Part shown: positions 7,646-15,747 of the stretch, in pieces
Numbering within the stretch: the first letter of the stretch is position 1
Layout: every line of letters begins with the position of its first letter
Assembly (NCBI GenBank): GCA_009377475.1
Contig: WHTY01000053.1
Coordinates: 1 to 32,898 of the forward strand
From: Actinophytocola sp.
Lineage (GTDB): Bacteria > Actinomycetota > Actinomycetes > Mycobacteriales > Pseudonocardiaceae
Direction of reading: 5' to 3'
Length of the DNA: 32,898 bases
Made by a program: the position numbers and the translations under genes
The notes under the pieces: model-generated
Databases searched by the model: none
Seen by the model: the letters and a program-made list of their open reading frames with translations, nothing else
Told to the model about the DNA's origin: nothing

Positions 7646-9334
7646 GTGGGTCTTTTTACGTGCTTCTACGCTGTGCTGGTGACTGAAGCGACCCGGAATG
7701 CGGCAAGCCTCGACCGCATCATCAACGCACTCGGGGGCTCGTTGCTGTCGGTTGCCGCAGCCCCGCAGGCGCGGCAGTCTGACAGCCAGGTCGTGCGAGC
7801 GGTCACCATCCACGACCCACACGATCCAGGTGGCTGGCCTGCCGACACCATGCTGCTTGCGGTGGCGATCTCGGGGACCGCCGCCGTGGCACGGCTGCTC
7901 CGTGAAGCTGGTGCGCACCAGGCCACAGCCGTCGTCGTCAAAGCGCCGCTTGAGGTCGACGAACAGCTCCGCGAAGCCGTCACATCGTCGGGAGTCGCGG
8001 TGCTTGAGCTCGCCCGCGATGCCTCGTGGATCCACCTCGCCGACGCGGTGCGCGCGCTCGTGAGTGACGAGGGCTCAGGTGCCGTCAGCGGCGACCTGTT
8101 CTCCGTTGCCAACGCGGTCAGCGCGCTGTTCGACGCCCCGGTCGCACTGGAGGATCGCTCCTTCCGCGTGTTGGCTTGGTCGGCACGCCAGGACGAGGCG
8201 GACACGGCGCGCGTTGAAGCCATCCTCGGTCGGCAGGCCCCATCATGGATCGTCGAGGCGCTGCAGGCGCGCGGAGTCTTCCAGCAGCTGGACACCAGCG
8301 AGGAACCGATTTTCATCGAGCCTGCGTCGGCGGATGCACTGCCGCGCATGGCCATGGCCGTGCGCGCGGGCGCCAAAGTCCTCGGCTACCTGTGGGTGGT
8401 GGTGAAGCGACCCTTCTCCGCCGAGCAGCGGCGTCACCTGAGCGACGTCACCAAGGTGGTTGCGGTCCACCTCCTGCGGCAGCGAGCGCACCAGGACGCA
8501 CACCTCACCCTCCGAGCCGAGGAGGCCTCGAGCGTGCTCAGCGGCGGCAGCGGATCAGCGGATGCCGCGGCACGGCTCGGCATCACCGATCACAAAGTCT
8601 GTGTCCTCGCCGCACAGGCGACCGCCGGACGGGACGAGCAGGATAGCGAGCTACGCCGCCGAGCCGTCTTCGACGCATTGACGCTGCATCTTGGCGTCGT
8701 TCGTCCCCAGGCGGCCACGAGCCAGGTAGGTGAGGTGGTCTACGCGCTCGCGCCGTGGCGCGCCGCGATGCCCGTGACTCAGGCGCGTACGGAGTCGGTG
8801 CGCATGGCGAAGGATTTCGTCCGTCGGCTGCAGAGCAGGCTCGACACGAACGTAGCGGTGGGCGGCGTTGCGGACTCCGCCGATCAGATCCCGGCCGCGC
8901 GGGAGGAGGCCGACCGTGTTCTCCGGGTGCTGCGTGGCCGACCCGGCGGCGGTCAGATCGCCACGCTCGCCGATGTGCAGCTGCAGTCACTCCTCCTGGA
9001 GCTCGCCGATGTCGTGCACGGCCAAGGTCGCCAGCTGACCGGGCCGGTCGCCGAACTTCAGCGCCACGATCACGAGCAGCACACCGATTTCGTCCCAACG
9101 TTGCAGGCCTACCTGGACGCCTGCGGCGACGTATCCAAGGCTGCCGCACGGGTCCACGTCCATCCCAACACGTTTCGGCACCGACTTCGACGGCTTCAGA
9201 CAATCAGCGGGCTCGACCTGCGTGATCCAGACGCCCTTTTGCAGGCTCACCTGCACCTGAGACTGGCGGAGCTGACACCAGAGCCGCACCGCACCTATCT
9301 CCGCCACTACTGGGGACGCAGCAGGGGATGGTGA
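7646..9334 (+). CDS. PucR-family transcriptional regulator
   Basis: This protein of about 562 residues has PucR-family architecture. An N-terminal purine-catabolism-type ligand domain has the strand/helix pattern AVAISGTAAVARLLREAG ... VVVKAPLE. A GAF/GGDEF-like centre (VCVLAAQ ... VGEVVYALAPW ... VAVGGVADSADQIPAAREEADRVL) follows. The C-terminal helix-turn-helix reads LQAYLDACGDVSKAAARVHV followed by HPNTFRHRLRRL and SGLDLRDPD. The start is uncertain: GTG at 7646 has a GAGAAG site 9 bp upstream, GTG at 7679 is possible, and a longer frame opens at 7562. PucR-type proteins activate catabolic operons for purines, GABA, proline or similar. This one is divergent from the permease, MBL hydrolase and kynureninase operon and is its likely activator. 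Confidence 0.82.
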   Translation: MGLFTCFYAVLVTEATRNAASLDRIINALGGSLLSVAAAPQARQSDSQVVRAVTIHDPHDPGGWPADTMLLAVAISGTAAVARLLREAGAHQATAVVVKAPLEVDEQLREAVTSSGVAVLELARDASWIHLADAVRALVSDEGSGAVSGDLFSVANAVSALFDAPVALEDRSFRVLAWSARQDEADTARVEAILGRQAPSWIVEALQARGVFQQLDTSEEPIFIEPASADALPRMAMAVRAGAKVLGYLWVVVKRPFSAEQRRHLSDVTKVVAVHLLRQRAHQDAHLTLRAEEASSVLSGGSGSADAAARLGITDHKVCVLAAQATAGRDEQDSELRRRAVFDALTLHLGVVRPQAATSQVGEVVYALAPWRAAMPVTQARTESVRMAKDFVRRLQSRLDTNVAVGGVADSADQIPAAREEADRVLRVLRGRPGGGQIATLADVQLQSLLLELADVVHGQGRQLTGPVAELQRHDHEQHTDFVPTLQAYLDACGDVSKAAARVHVHPNTFRHRLRRLQTISGLDLRDPDALLQAHLHLRLAELTPEPHRTYLRHYWGRSRGW

Positions 9335-9601
9335 CGACCGGATCGCCAAGGATGGACGACGCAGCGGAAGAACGGCGAATCCGCGTCGACGAACCGACAG
9401 CTCTCCCCGCACGGGCATTACCCTCCGCTACAAGCAGGCGGTCGTTCGCCGGTATCCGTCGCGCCGGAGCTTGGCGTGTGGGCGTTCCACAGCGACCTGA
9501 ACGCCGGTGAACTGCTCGCCAGAGCGCCCGGACCTCGGTGCGTGTTCACGGTCGTACCGAACTGACACGCCAACGGCGAAGCGCCTGTGCATACTGAGCC
9601 G
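9335..9601. other. Convergent gap without a convincing gene
   Basis: The 267 bases lie between the convergent PucR and fructuronate-reductase genes. One minus-strand frame (about 9512-9430) reads GVQVAVERPHAKLRRDGYRR, which vaguely recalls the end of an IS transposase. It has no start, no flanking repeats and no catalytic residues. No strong terminator hairpin was seen. Confidence 0.4.
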
Positions 9602-11074
9602 TCACTCGACCGCCGCACGAGCTGTCGCCACCGTGCCTGCTCGGTCGAACTCGACGTACCAGTATTCGACTAGGCCCGTGAAGCGTCGGTCCTCCAGAAG
9701 ATCGTCGCAGATCCCGGCTGCGCGGAGGGCCGGTCGAACGGCGGTCACGTCTGTCCGACCCTGCGCGGCGGCTCGCATAGCTGCGGCGGCCGGGTCATCG
9801 ACGTTCAGCGGCGCGTTGTCGTCGGTGCGTCGCACAACGACATGTCTGAGCCACGCGGCGATGGCCAGTGTGGCGATCCGTGGTTCGTTTCCCCGCGAGA
9901 GGGCATCGGCGATGGTGTCGAGCAGCCGCGGACCGATCTTCAGTGCACCGTCCGCGGCGACCTGACTGGTGGTGTGGCCCAAGGCAGGGTTGGCGAAGCG
10001 CCGCAGTACGGTGTCGACGTAGTCGTGGTGGTCGATCCCCTTCGCAGGCGGCAGCGTAGGACGTACCTCGACCTCCGCGAGCCTCCTGGCAGCCGCCACT
10101 AAGTCTTGGACGGCCACGGCGTCGGCGATGGTCCCGATCCCAGCGAGCCCACCGAGATAGGCCAGCAGCGAGTGGCAGGCGTTGAGGGTGCGCAGTTTGG
10201 TCAGTTCGTACGGCCGGACGTCCGGCACCAGCATCGCCCCTGCCGCCTCCCACGCCGGGCGTGGTGAGCGGAAGTCGTCCTCGATCACCCACTGGCTGAA
10301 CGGTTCCGCGATCACCGCTGCCTCGTCGCGGAGGCCCAGCATCGAGCCGATCGCTGCGCGGTCAGCGTCGGTGGTGGCGGGCACGATGCGATCGACCATA
10401 GTGGACGGGAAGGTGACCGATTCGCCGATCCACCCGGCCAGTTCGTCGTCTCGGAGCAGGAGCGTGCAGTAGTCGGCCACCGCTCGACGCAGCAGCATGC
10501 CGTTCTCATTGAGATTGTCGCAGCTGACCACGGCCAGGGGTCCCGCGTCGGCCTGCCGCCTGCGCCGCAGACCCGCGACCAGCCGCCCGACCACCGTCAC
10601 TGGCGTGCGGCCCGCGGCATCCGCGCGAACATCGGGGTCGTCGGTACGCAGTCGATGGGTGGCGGGATCAAGGCGGTAGGCCTTTTCGGTCACGGTCAGC
10701 GTCACCACGGACACCGCAGGATCGGCGATGCGGTCGAGGACGGTGTCCGTTTCGGACGGCCCGTCCAGCACCTCACGCACCGAGGGCACCACTCGGTATC
10801 GGACGTCCTCCGTGTCCCGCACAGCAAGGGTGTACAGACCGTCCTGCGGGTGCAACTGGTCGCGAACCCGAGGGCCGCGCTGGGTGACGGCGCTGATCCC
10901 CCACCCGGTCTGATCGGCGGCGGTCATGGCGTCTTCCGCATACACCGCCTGGTGCGCACGGTGAAAACCGCCGACGCCGAGATGCACCATGCCGATGGTC
11001 AGGTCCCTCGGATCCAGCGCACTACGCGCTGCTGGCGGCACCGACCCCACGGTCGCCAGGCTCAGCCTGCGCAC
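9602..11074 (-). CDS. uxuB: Mannitol dehydrogenase family, probable D-fructuronate reductase
   Basis: This is a 490-residue NAD(P)-dependent polyol/uronate reductase. An N-terminal Rossmann region (HLGVGGFHRAHQAVYAED) leads to the family signature VVSCDNLNENG, then FPSTMVDRIVP and the catalytic KLRTLNACHS (Lys with Asn and His). Length and motifs fit the fructuronate reductase / mannitol dehydrogenase / tagaturonate reductase family. It starts with GTG at 11074 and overlaps the preceding kinase gene by 13 bp, so translation is coupled. In an operon with mannonate dehydratase and KDG kinase, the likely reaction is interconversion of D-fructuronate and D-mannonate (UxuB role). Mannitol 2-dehydrogenase activity is the alternative but fits the neighbours less well. 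It is the last gene of the operon. Confidence 0.85.
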   Translation of the reverse strand: MRRLSLATVGSVPPAARSALDPRDLTIGMVHLGVGGFHRAHQAVYAEDAMTAADQTGWGISAVTQRGPRVRDQLHPQDGLYTLAVRDTEDVRYRVVPSVREVLDGPSETDTVLDRIADPAVSVVTLTVTEKAYRLDPATHRLRTDDPDVRADAAGRTPVTVVGRLVAGLRRRRQADAGPLAVVSCDNLNENGMLLRRAVADYCTLLLRDDELAGWIGESVTFPSTMVDRIVPATTDADRAAIGSMLGLRDEAAVIAEPFSQWVIEDDFRSPRPAWEAAGAMLVPDVRPYELTKLRTLNACHSLLAYLGGLAGIGTIADAVAVQDLVAAARRLAEVEVRPTLPPAKGIDHHDYVDTVLRRFANPALGHTTSQVAADGALKIGPRLLDTIADALSRGNEPRIATLAIAAWLRHVVVRRTDDNAPLNVDDPAAAAMRAAAQGRTDVTAVRPALRAAGICDDLLEDRRFTGLVEYWYVEFDRAGTVATARAAVE

Positions 11075-12024
11075 GCCGCACCGCCACGTTCCGCCGTCGT
11101 GGACAGGTGCGCACGGCTCTCGGCGAGGGTAGGGATCCTGCCGGTGCCGCCTCTGCCGCCGACGGCAAGGGACGCCGCGGCGAGCCCCAGCTCGACGGCG
11201 GTGGTGAGGCCGTCGCCGAGTGCGCGCCGAGCGGTGACGGTCCCGACGAACGTGTCGCCGGCACCGGTCTGGTCGACGACGTGAGGTGCGGGCACGACGG
11301 GAAGCCGCCGCTGCGGTTCGTCACCACCGTCGACCAGCACGCCTGCCGCGCCGCACGTCACCGCCACCGCGTCGGCGCCCAGTGCCCGCAGTCGCCGCGC
11401 CGCGGCGTCCGGGCTGTCGCAGCCAAGCAGCGCGGCGGTCTCCGCGGGATGCGACGGGGCGATCAGCGCGGCGCCCGGGCTGACCGCTCGCAAGGTTTCG
11501 CCTGCCGTCGCGGCATCGACCAGCGCGGGCCGGAAGTTGGGGTCGTAGACGAACGCCCTCGCGTGTTCCTTGGCAGCAAGCACAGCCTCGCGGGAGGTCT
11601 CGGAAAGCGCGGCGGTGATGCCGCTGGTGAGCACGTAGCGTGCCCGGTCGATGCGGGCACGCCGCACGTCGTCGGGGCTGAGCCCACTAGCTGCGCTACC
11701 GCGCCGGAGGTAGGCGAACGCCCGTGCGCCGCTGGGGTCCGCGCGCATCACGTAACAGCCGTTGTGCTCGGGAGCGCGAGCGATCAACGCGGTGTCCACG
11801 CCAAGCTCGGCGACCCGTTCGAGAACGCCCTCGCCGACGTCGTCGTCGCCCACCCGACTCAGCAGTCCCACATGCGCCCCGGCCGCTGCCGCCGCTGCCG
11901 CGGCGTTGAGCGCGTCACCGGAGTAGCCAAGCACGGCGGGTGTGCCATGCCGGAAGGCGGTCTCCGTGGACACTTCGAGCAACACTTCGCCGATGACGAT
12001 GACGTCGTAGTCCATCGCGATCAC
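11062..12024 (-). CDS. kdgK: PfkB-family sugar kinase, probable 2-keto-3-deoxygluconate kinase
   Basis: This is a 320-residue ribokinase/PfkB-type kinase. The N-terminus DVIVIGEVLLEV, the GYSGDALNAAAAAAAAG substrate loop and the ATP/anion-hole motif VVDQTGAGDTFVG (catalytic Asp near residue 257) are diagnostic of the family. GGDALNVA-type loops with a GD pair are usual in KDG kinases. The GTG at 12024 overlaps the preceding dehydratase stop as GTGA; ATG at 12015 is an alternative start. Its 3' end overlaps the reductase gene by 13 bp. The proposed role is ATP-dependent phosphorylation of 2-keto-3-deoxy-D-gluconate to KDPG in the cytoplasm. The KDPG aldolase needed to finish the route is not in this window. 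Specificity for KDG rather than another ketose acid is inferred from context. Confidence 0.85.
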   Translation of the reverse strand: MIAMDYDVIVIGEVLLEVSTETAFRHGTPAVLGYSGDALNAAAAAAAAGAHVGLLSRVGDDDVGEGVLERVAELGVDTALIARAPEHNGCYVMRADPSGARAFAYLRRGSAASGLSPDDVRRARIDRARYVLTSGITAALSETSREAVLAAKEHARAFVYDPNFRPALVDAATAGETLRAVSPGAALIAPSHPAETAALLGCDSPDAAARRLRALGADAVAVTCGAAGVLVDGGDEPQRRLPVVPAPHVVDQTGAGDTFVGTVTARRALGDGLTTAVELGLAAASLAVGGRGGTGRIPTLAESRAHLSTTAERGGAACAG

Positions 12025-13229
12025 CAATCGTGAACGGAGCCGTCGTGCAACCGCGCCACCGGCAGGTAGGCGCGTTGGTAGGGATACGTCGCGGCGGCCT
12101 CCTCGTCGATGTCGACACCCAGGCCCGGCTCCTCACTGGGATACAGGTAACCGTCGTGGAAACGGTGGCCATGTGGGAACACCTCGTTGGTCGCATCGGT
12201 GTGCGGCATGTACTCCTGTATCCCGAAGTTGGGGATGGCGGTGTCCACGTGAACCGCGGCGGCGAGGCATACCGGGGACAGATCGGTGGCGCCGTGCGCG
12301 CCGGAGCGGACGCCATAGAGTTCGGCGAGCGAGAGGATCCGGCGCAGGTGCGTGATGCCGCCCGCGTGCACCACGGTGGTCCGGATGTAGTCGATCAGCC
12401 GCTCGGTGATGAGCTGCTGACAGTCCATAATGGAGTTGAATACCTCGCCGGTGGCGATCGGTGTCGTGGTGTGCTGCCGGATCAGCCGGAACGCGGTCTG
12501 GTCCTCGGCGGGCGTGGGATCTTCCAGGCAGAACAGCCGGTATGGCTCAATGGCTTTGCCTAACCCGGCCGCCTCGATCGGGCTGAGCCGATGGTGCACG
12601 TCGTGCAGCAACTGGAAGTCGTAGCCATGCGTGTCGCGGATCGCGTCGAACAGGTCAGGCACGTGGTTGAGGTAGGACTGTGTCGACCACAGGCTCGCCT
12701 CGGGCAACCCTGCCGACGCGGGCTCGTAGCGATCGGGTTCGGAGCTGATGCCGTAGGTACCGCTCACCCCTGGGACGGCGGTCTGGGCGCGCACCGCCTG
12801 ATAGCCACGCGCCAAGAACCGTCCGACGTCGGCGACGGTCTCCTCGATCGTCGACCCCTGCGCGTGGCCGTAGACCATCACCCGGTCGCGGCTGCGGCCA
12901 CCGAGCAACTGGTACACCGGGAGACCGGCCGACTTACCCTTGATGTCCCACAGCGCGACGTCGACCGCCGCGATCGCGGTCATGGTGACCGGGCCGCGCC
13001 GCCAGTACGCACCCCTATAGAGGAACTGCCACGTGTCCTCGATACGGCTGGCGTCCCGTCCGATCAACAGCGGGCAGACGTGCTCGGTCAGATAGCTCGC
13101 GACCGCGAGCTCACGCCCATTGAGCGTGGCGTCCCCTACCCCGGTCAGACCGTCGTCCGTGGTGATCTTCAACGTCACGAAATTCCGCCCTGGCGAGGTC
13201 ACGATCACCTTCGCGTCAACGATCTTCAT
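12021..13229 (-). CDS. manD: D-mannonate dehydratase, enolase superfamily (ManD/RspA type)
   Basis: This 402-residue enolase-superfamily protein is of the ManD (RspA) subgroup. With the ATG at 13229 (AAGGGA 6 bp upstream), the metal ligands fall at Asp210 (LLHDVHH), Glu236 (CLEDPTP) and Glu262 (ATGEVFN). Arg147 and Tyr159, in VRAQ and GTYG, and His212 fall where the catalytic residues of characterised ManD proteins lie. The numbering coincides with the Novosphingobium ManD as I recall it. It dehydrates D-mannonate (some members also D-gluconate) to 2-keto-3-deoxy-D-gluconate with Mg2+. It begins 11 bp after the alcohol dehydrogenase stop and ends overlapping the KDG kinase start. ManD next to an RspB-like dehydrogenase is the arrangement described for L-gulonate/L-idonate catabolism. 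Confidence 0.9.
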   Translation of the reverse strand: MKIVDAKVIVTSPGRNFVTLKITTDDGLTGVGDATLNGRELAVASYLTEHVCPLLIGRDASRIEDTWQFLYRGAYWRRGPVTMTAIAAVDVALWDIKGKSAGLPVYQLLGGRSRDRVMVYGHAQGSTIEETVADVGRFLARGYQAVRAQTAVPGVSGTYGISSEPDRYEPASAGLPEASLWSTQSYLNHVPDLFDAIRDTHGYDFQLLHDVHHRLSPIEAAGLGKAIEPYRLFCLEDPTPAEDQTAFRLIRQHTTTPIATGEVFNSIMDCQQLITERLIDYIRTTVVHAGGITHLRRILSLAELYGVRSGAHGATDLSPVCLAAAVHVDTAIPNFGIQEYMPHTDATNEVFPHGHRFHDGYLYPSEEPGLGVDIDEEAAATYPYQRAYLPVARLHDGSVHDW

Positions 13230-13239
13230 GTCCATCCCT

Positions 13240-14265
13240 TCATGAGGCGGTTCCCTGACCACAGTCGACGACGGTCTTCAACCCGGCCATGCTCACCGCG
13301 TGCGAGAAGGCCGCTTCCGCCTCGTGCAGGGGAAAGGAGGCGGTGACCAACGACGTCACGTCGACCGCGCCGCGCTCGACAAGGTCAACCGCCGCCGAAA
13401 AGCTCGCCGCGTAACGGAACGTGCCGACGAGGTCGACTTCGTAGCGTTGCACTAGGCCGAGCCGGGCCGCGATGTCGCCCGCAGGCATGGTCCCGACGAG
13501 GACCACCCGCCCGCCCGGTCTGGTCGCGGCGAGCACACCGGGCAGGGCGGCGGAGGCTCCGGAGCACTCCAGGCTGCGGTCGACCCGGAGCCCGCCGAGT
13601 TCCGCCGGCTCGACCGCGCGCTCGATGCCCAGCGTGCGGCACGCCTCCAGCCGCGCGGTGTCCACATCGCAGACCGTGATCTCGCGGGCGCCCCAGGCCC
13701 GCGCCGCCTGGGCGACGAGCAGGCCAACCGGCCCGGCACCGGTGATCAGCACCGACTCCCCCGGCGCGAACTCGGCACGACGCAGCGCGTGCACGGCGAC
13801 AGCCAGTGGTTCAAGAACCGGAACCGCCTGTGCGGGCAGCGTGTCCGGGACCCGGTGCAGTTGCGTCACCGGAACGGTGACGTAGTCGGCGAGCCCGCCG
13901 TCCGTCGGGGGCGAACCCAAGCAGGCGCCACGGTCGCAGAGGTTGTAGCGCCCGATGGCGCAGGCAGCGCAGGTCCGGCAGGGCATTGCGGGCTCGACGA
14001 CCACCGTGGCCCGCAGCCACGAGTTCGGCACGTCCGGCCCCACTTCGGCCACGGTGCCGCCGATCTCATGGCCGAGTACCACCGGGGAGCGGACGACGTT
14101 GCCGCCATTGCGGCCGTCGAGGTAGTAGTGCAGGTCTGAGCCGCACAACCCGACCGATCCGACCGCGACCAGTGCCTCGCCGGGTGCGACGGGTGGGATG
14201 TCGCGGTTCTCCACGCGCAGATCCTTGGCTCCGTGCAGCACTGCCGCCCGCATCGTTCTGGTCAT
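13240..14265 (-). CDS. Zinc-dependent alcohol dehydrogenase, RspB/L-gulonate or L-idonate 5-dehydrogenase-like
   Basis: This is a 341-residue medium-chain dehydrogenase. Catalytic zinc ligands are Cys41 (GLCGSDLHYY) and His66/Glu67 (VLGHEIGG). The four structural-zinc cysteines are Cys96, Cys99, Cys102 and Cys110 in CRTCAACAIGRYNLC. The cofactor loop is LITGAGPVGLLVAQAARAWG, and an acidic VCDVD strand end suggests NAD+. The HYYLDGRNG substrate region is like that of sorbitol/idonate dehydrogenases. The ATG at 14265 overlaps the transporter stop (ATGA). With ManD and a fructuronate reductase, the expected reaction is oxidation of L-gulonate or L-idonate at C5. The first gives D-fructuronate; the second gives 5-keto-gluconate unless the route differs. 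The long open frame that continues upstream over the transporter gene is a shadow and is not included. Confidence 0.85.
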   Translation of the reverse strand: MTRTMRAAVLHGAKDLRVENRDIPPVAPGEALVAVGSVGLCGSDLHYYLDGRNGGNVVRSPVVLGHEIGGTVAEVGPDVPNSWLRATVVVEPAMPCRTCAACAIGRYNLCDRGACLGSPPTDGGLADYVTVPVTQLHRVPDTLPAQAVPVLEPLAVAVHALRRAEFAPGESVLITGAGPVGLLVAQAARAWGAREITVCDVDTARLEACRTLGIERAVEPAELGGLRVDRSLECSGASAALPGVLAATRPGGRVVLVGTMPAGDIAARLGLVQRYEVDLVGTFRYAASFSAAVDLVERGAVDVTSLVTASFPLHEAEAAFSHAVSMAGLKTVVDCGQGTAS

Positions 14266-15665
14266 CCGATCGACACTCCGAACACGCTGATTGCGGTGTA
14301 GGCGCCAAGGGCGGCGATCAGCACGCTGCTGACCAGCAGGGCTCCGACGAACCACCTGCCGCCACGTAGATCCTCGTCGACCTCGTTCTTCCGCAGGTAC
14401 CACGCGGCCACCACGACCGCGATCAGGAAGAGACCACCGATGAGTCCGCCGGTCTGGATCATGATCACCGGCGAGTTGAAGTACAGGTAAGCCGACCCCC
14501 ACGCGATCGGGAAGAGCACGGTGAAGAACCGCATCCACCAGGTGCGCTGTGCCGTGTCGCGCCAGTCGAACCGGCCGCACAGCGAGACCGCGTTCGCCGC
14601 GACCCTGGCCCAGCCGGGCAGCGCCGCCCACAGCGTGGAACCGAGCACGGCGACCGCGCCGATGAGGAAGGCGACGCTCGCCCATTCGCCGAGGGTGTCG
14701 GTGTAGGTGCGGGAGAGCGTCGTGATCATCGCGTTCTCTTCCGGCACCAGTCCGGCAGGGTGCAGCACCGCGGCACCCATGATGTAGAACGCCAACGTGC
14801 CGACGGTGTAGACCACCCACGACACCGCGGCGTCCTTGTACATCACCTTGATCCAGCCCTTGGCGCGACGCCGCCACTCGTCGCTGCCGTCGTTCGGGCC
14901 GACCCACCTGGCATAGCCCTTCTCGATGCACCAGTAGGTGTAATAGGTGATCTCGTCCGAGGTGACCCCAGTCAGGCCGAACATGGCGATCGCTGCGCCG
15001 ATCGCTCCGGCTGGCAAGGCCAGCTGCATCCCACCGCCAATGTCCGAGAGTCCGTAGCCGATCTCGGTGAACGGCAGCCCGAAGGCGATCGCACAGGTGA
15101 TGGTCACGAACAGCACGGTCAGCGCGACCGCACCGCGCTCGATAACCGAGTACCTGTTCGAGTAGAGCGAGATGATCGCGCCGACGACGACCACGGCTGT
15201 CCAGATGGCAAGCGAGGTGAACTCCAGCGGTCCCGAACCGATCGGGAAAAGGATGCTCAACGCGGCCGCGAGGCCGCCGACGACCCCGCCGACCTGGAGC
15301 ACCTTGACCACGGCCATCAGGATCCACATCAGGCTGATCCAGCCCAACCGCCCAAAACGAGGCGGCACTGTGTTGTACCCCTCCAACGCGGTCTTGCCGG
15401 TCACGATCGACCACCTGGCCAACTCGACCTGCACGGCGACTTTCACCAGTGTGCTGAGGATGACCAGCCACAGCAGCACGAAGCCGACCTCGGCCCCCAG
15501 CGCGGTGGTGGCGATCAGTTCTCCCGAACCCACGATCGAGGCGCCCAGGATGAGCCCCGGTCCCAAATAGCGCAGCGATGCCAGCCAGCCCTGCGGCGGC
15601 TCCTTGATGTCGTCCGGAGTCAGAACGTAGGGATCTTTTGGTTCTGCTGCGGTGCTGATGGTCAT
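14262..15665 (-). CDS. Nramp-fold transporter lacking the metal-binding motifs
   Basis: This is a 467-residue, roughly 11-12 TM membrane protein of the Nramp superfamily, recognisable from LGPGLILGASIVGSGELIATTALGA (TM1) and the spacing of later helices. Canonical Nramp metal transporters carry D-P-G-N in TM1 and M-P-H in TM6. Here TM1 reads IVGSGEL (about residues 44-50), and TM6 reads AMFGLTGVTSDEITYYTYW (about 227-245). The metal-ligand Asp, Asn and the MPH Met/His pair are therefore gone. A hydrophilic loop (GPNDGSDEWRRRAKG) follows. The start is ATG 15665 with AAAGGAG upstream; GTG 15671 is an alternative. As first gene of a sugar-acid operon it most plausibly imports the hexonate substrate as a symporter. 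That function is inference, and family databases may label it a metal transporter. Confidence 0.8.
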   Translation of the reverse strand: MTISTAAEPKDPYVLTPDDIKEPPQGWLASLRYLGPGLILGASIVGSGELIATTALGAEVGFVLLWLVILSTLVKVAVQVELARWSIVTGKTALEGYNTVPPRFGRLGWISLMWILMAVVKVLQVGGVVGGLAAALSILFPIGSGPLEFTSLAIWTAVVVVGAIISLYSNRYSVIERGAVALTVLFVTITCAIAFGLPFTEIGYGLSDIGGGMQLALPAGAIGAAIAMFGLTGVTSDEITYYTYWCIEKGYARWVGPNDGSDEWRRRAKGWIKVMYKDAAVSWVVYTVGTLAFYIMGAAVLHPAGLVPEENAMITTLSRTYTDTLGEWASVAFLIGAVAVLGSTLWAALPGWARVAANAVSLCGRFDWRDTAQRTWWMRFFTVLFPIAWGSAYLYFNSPVIMIQTGGLIGGLFLIAVVVAAWYLRKNEVDEDLRGGRWFVGALLVSSVLIAALGAYTAISVFGVSIG

Positions 15666-15691
15666 GGCCACAGTCTCCTTTGAACGGGCCG

Positions 15692-15734
15692 GTACACTAG
15701 TGCACCAGTACTACCATACAAGTACGCTAGTGCG
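15692..15734. promoter_or_regulatory. Twin operator-like repeats in GntR/transporter divergent promoter
   Basis: Two 13-bp direct repeats, GTACACTAGTGCA (15692-15704) and GTACGCTAGTGCG (15722-15734), agree at 11 of 13 positions. They start 30 bp apart, about three helical turns, so two dimers would sit on one DNA face. The first contains the palindrome CACTAGTG. On the minus strand TTGTAT and TAGTGT at near-consensus spacing form a candidate promoter for the transporter operon, overlapped by both repeats. On the plus strand TAGGAT (15736-15741) sits 6 bp before the regulator ATG. Repression by the FCD-GntR protein is the expected role. Confidence 0.6.
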
Positions 15735-15747
15735 ATAGGATCTCGTC

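Noticed and set aside
9430..9512. Possible transposase remnant on the minus strand
   Set aside because: Only about 25 residues look vaguely like a DDE transposase end, with no start, no catalytic residue and no repeats.
14266..15471. Long N-terminal extension of the alcohol dehydrogenase frame
   Set aside because: The frame stays open over the transporter gene but encodes Arg-rich nonsense. The dehydrogenase homology and start lie at 14265.
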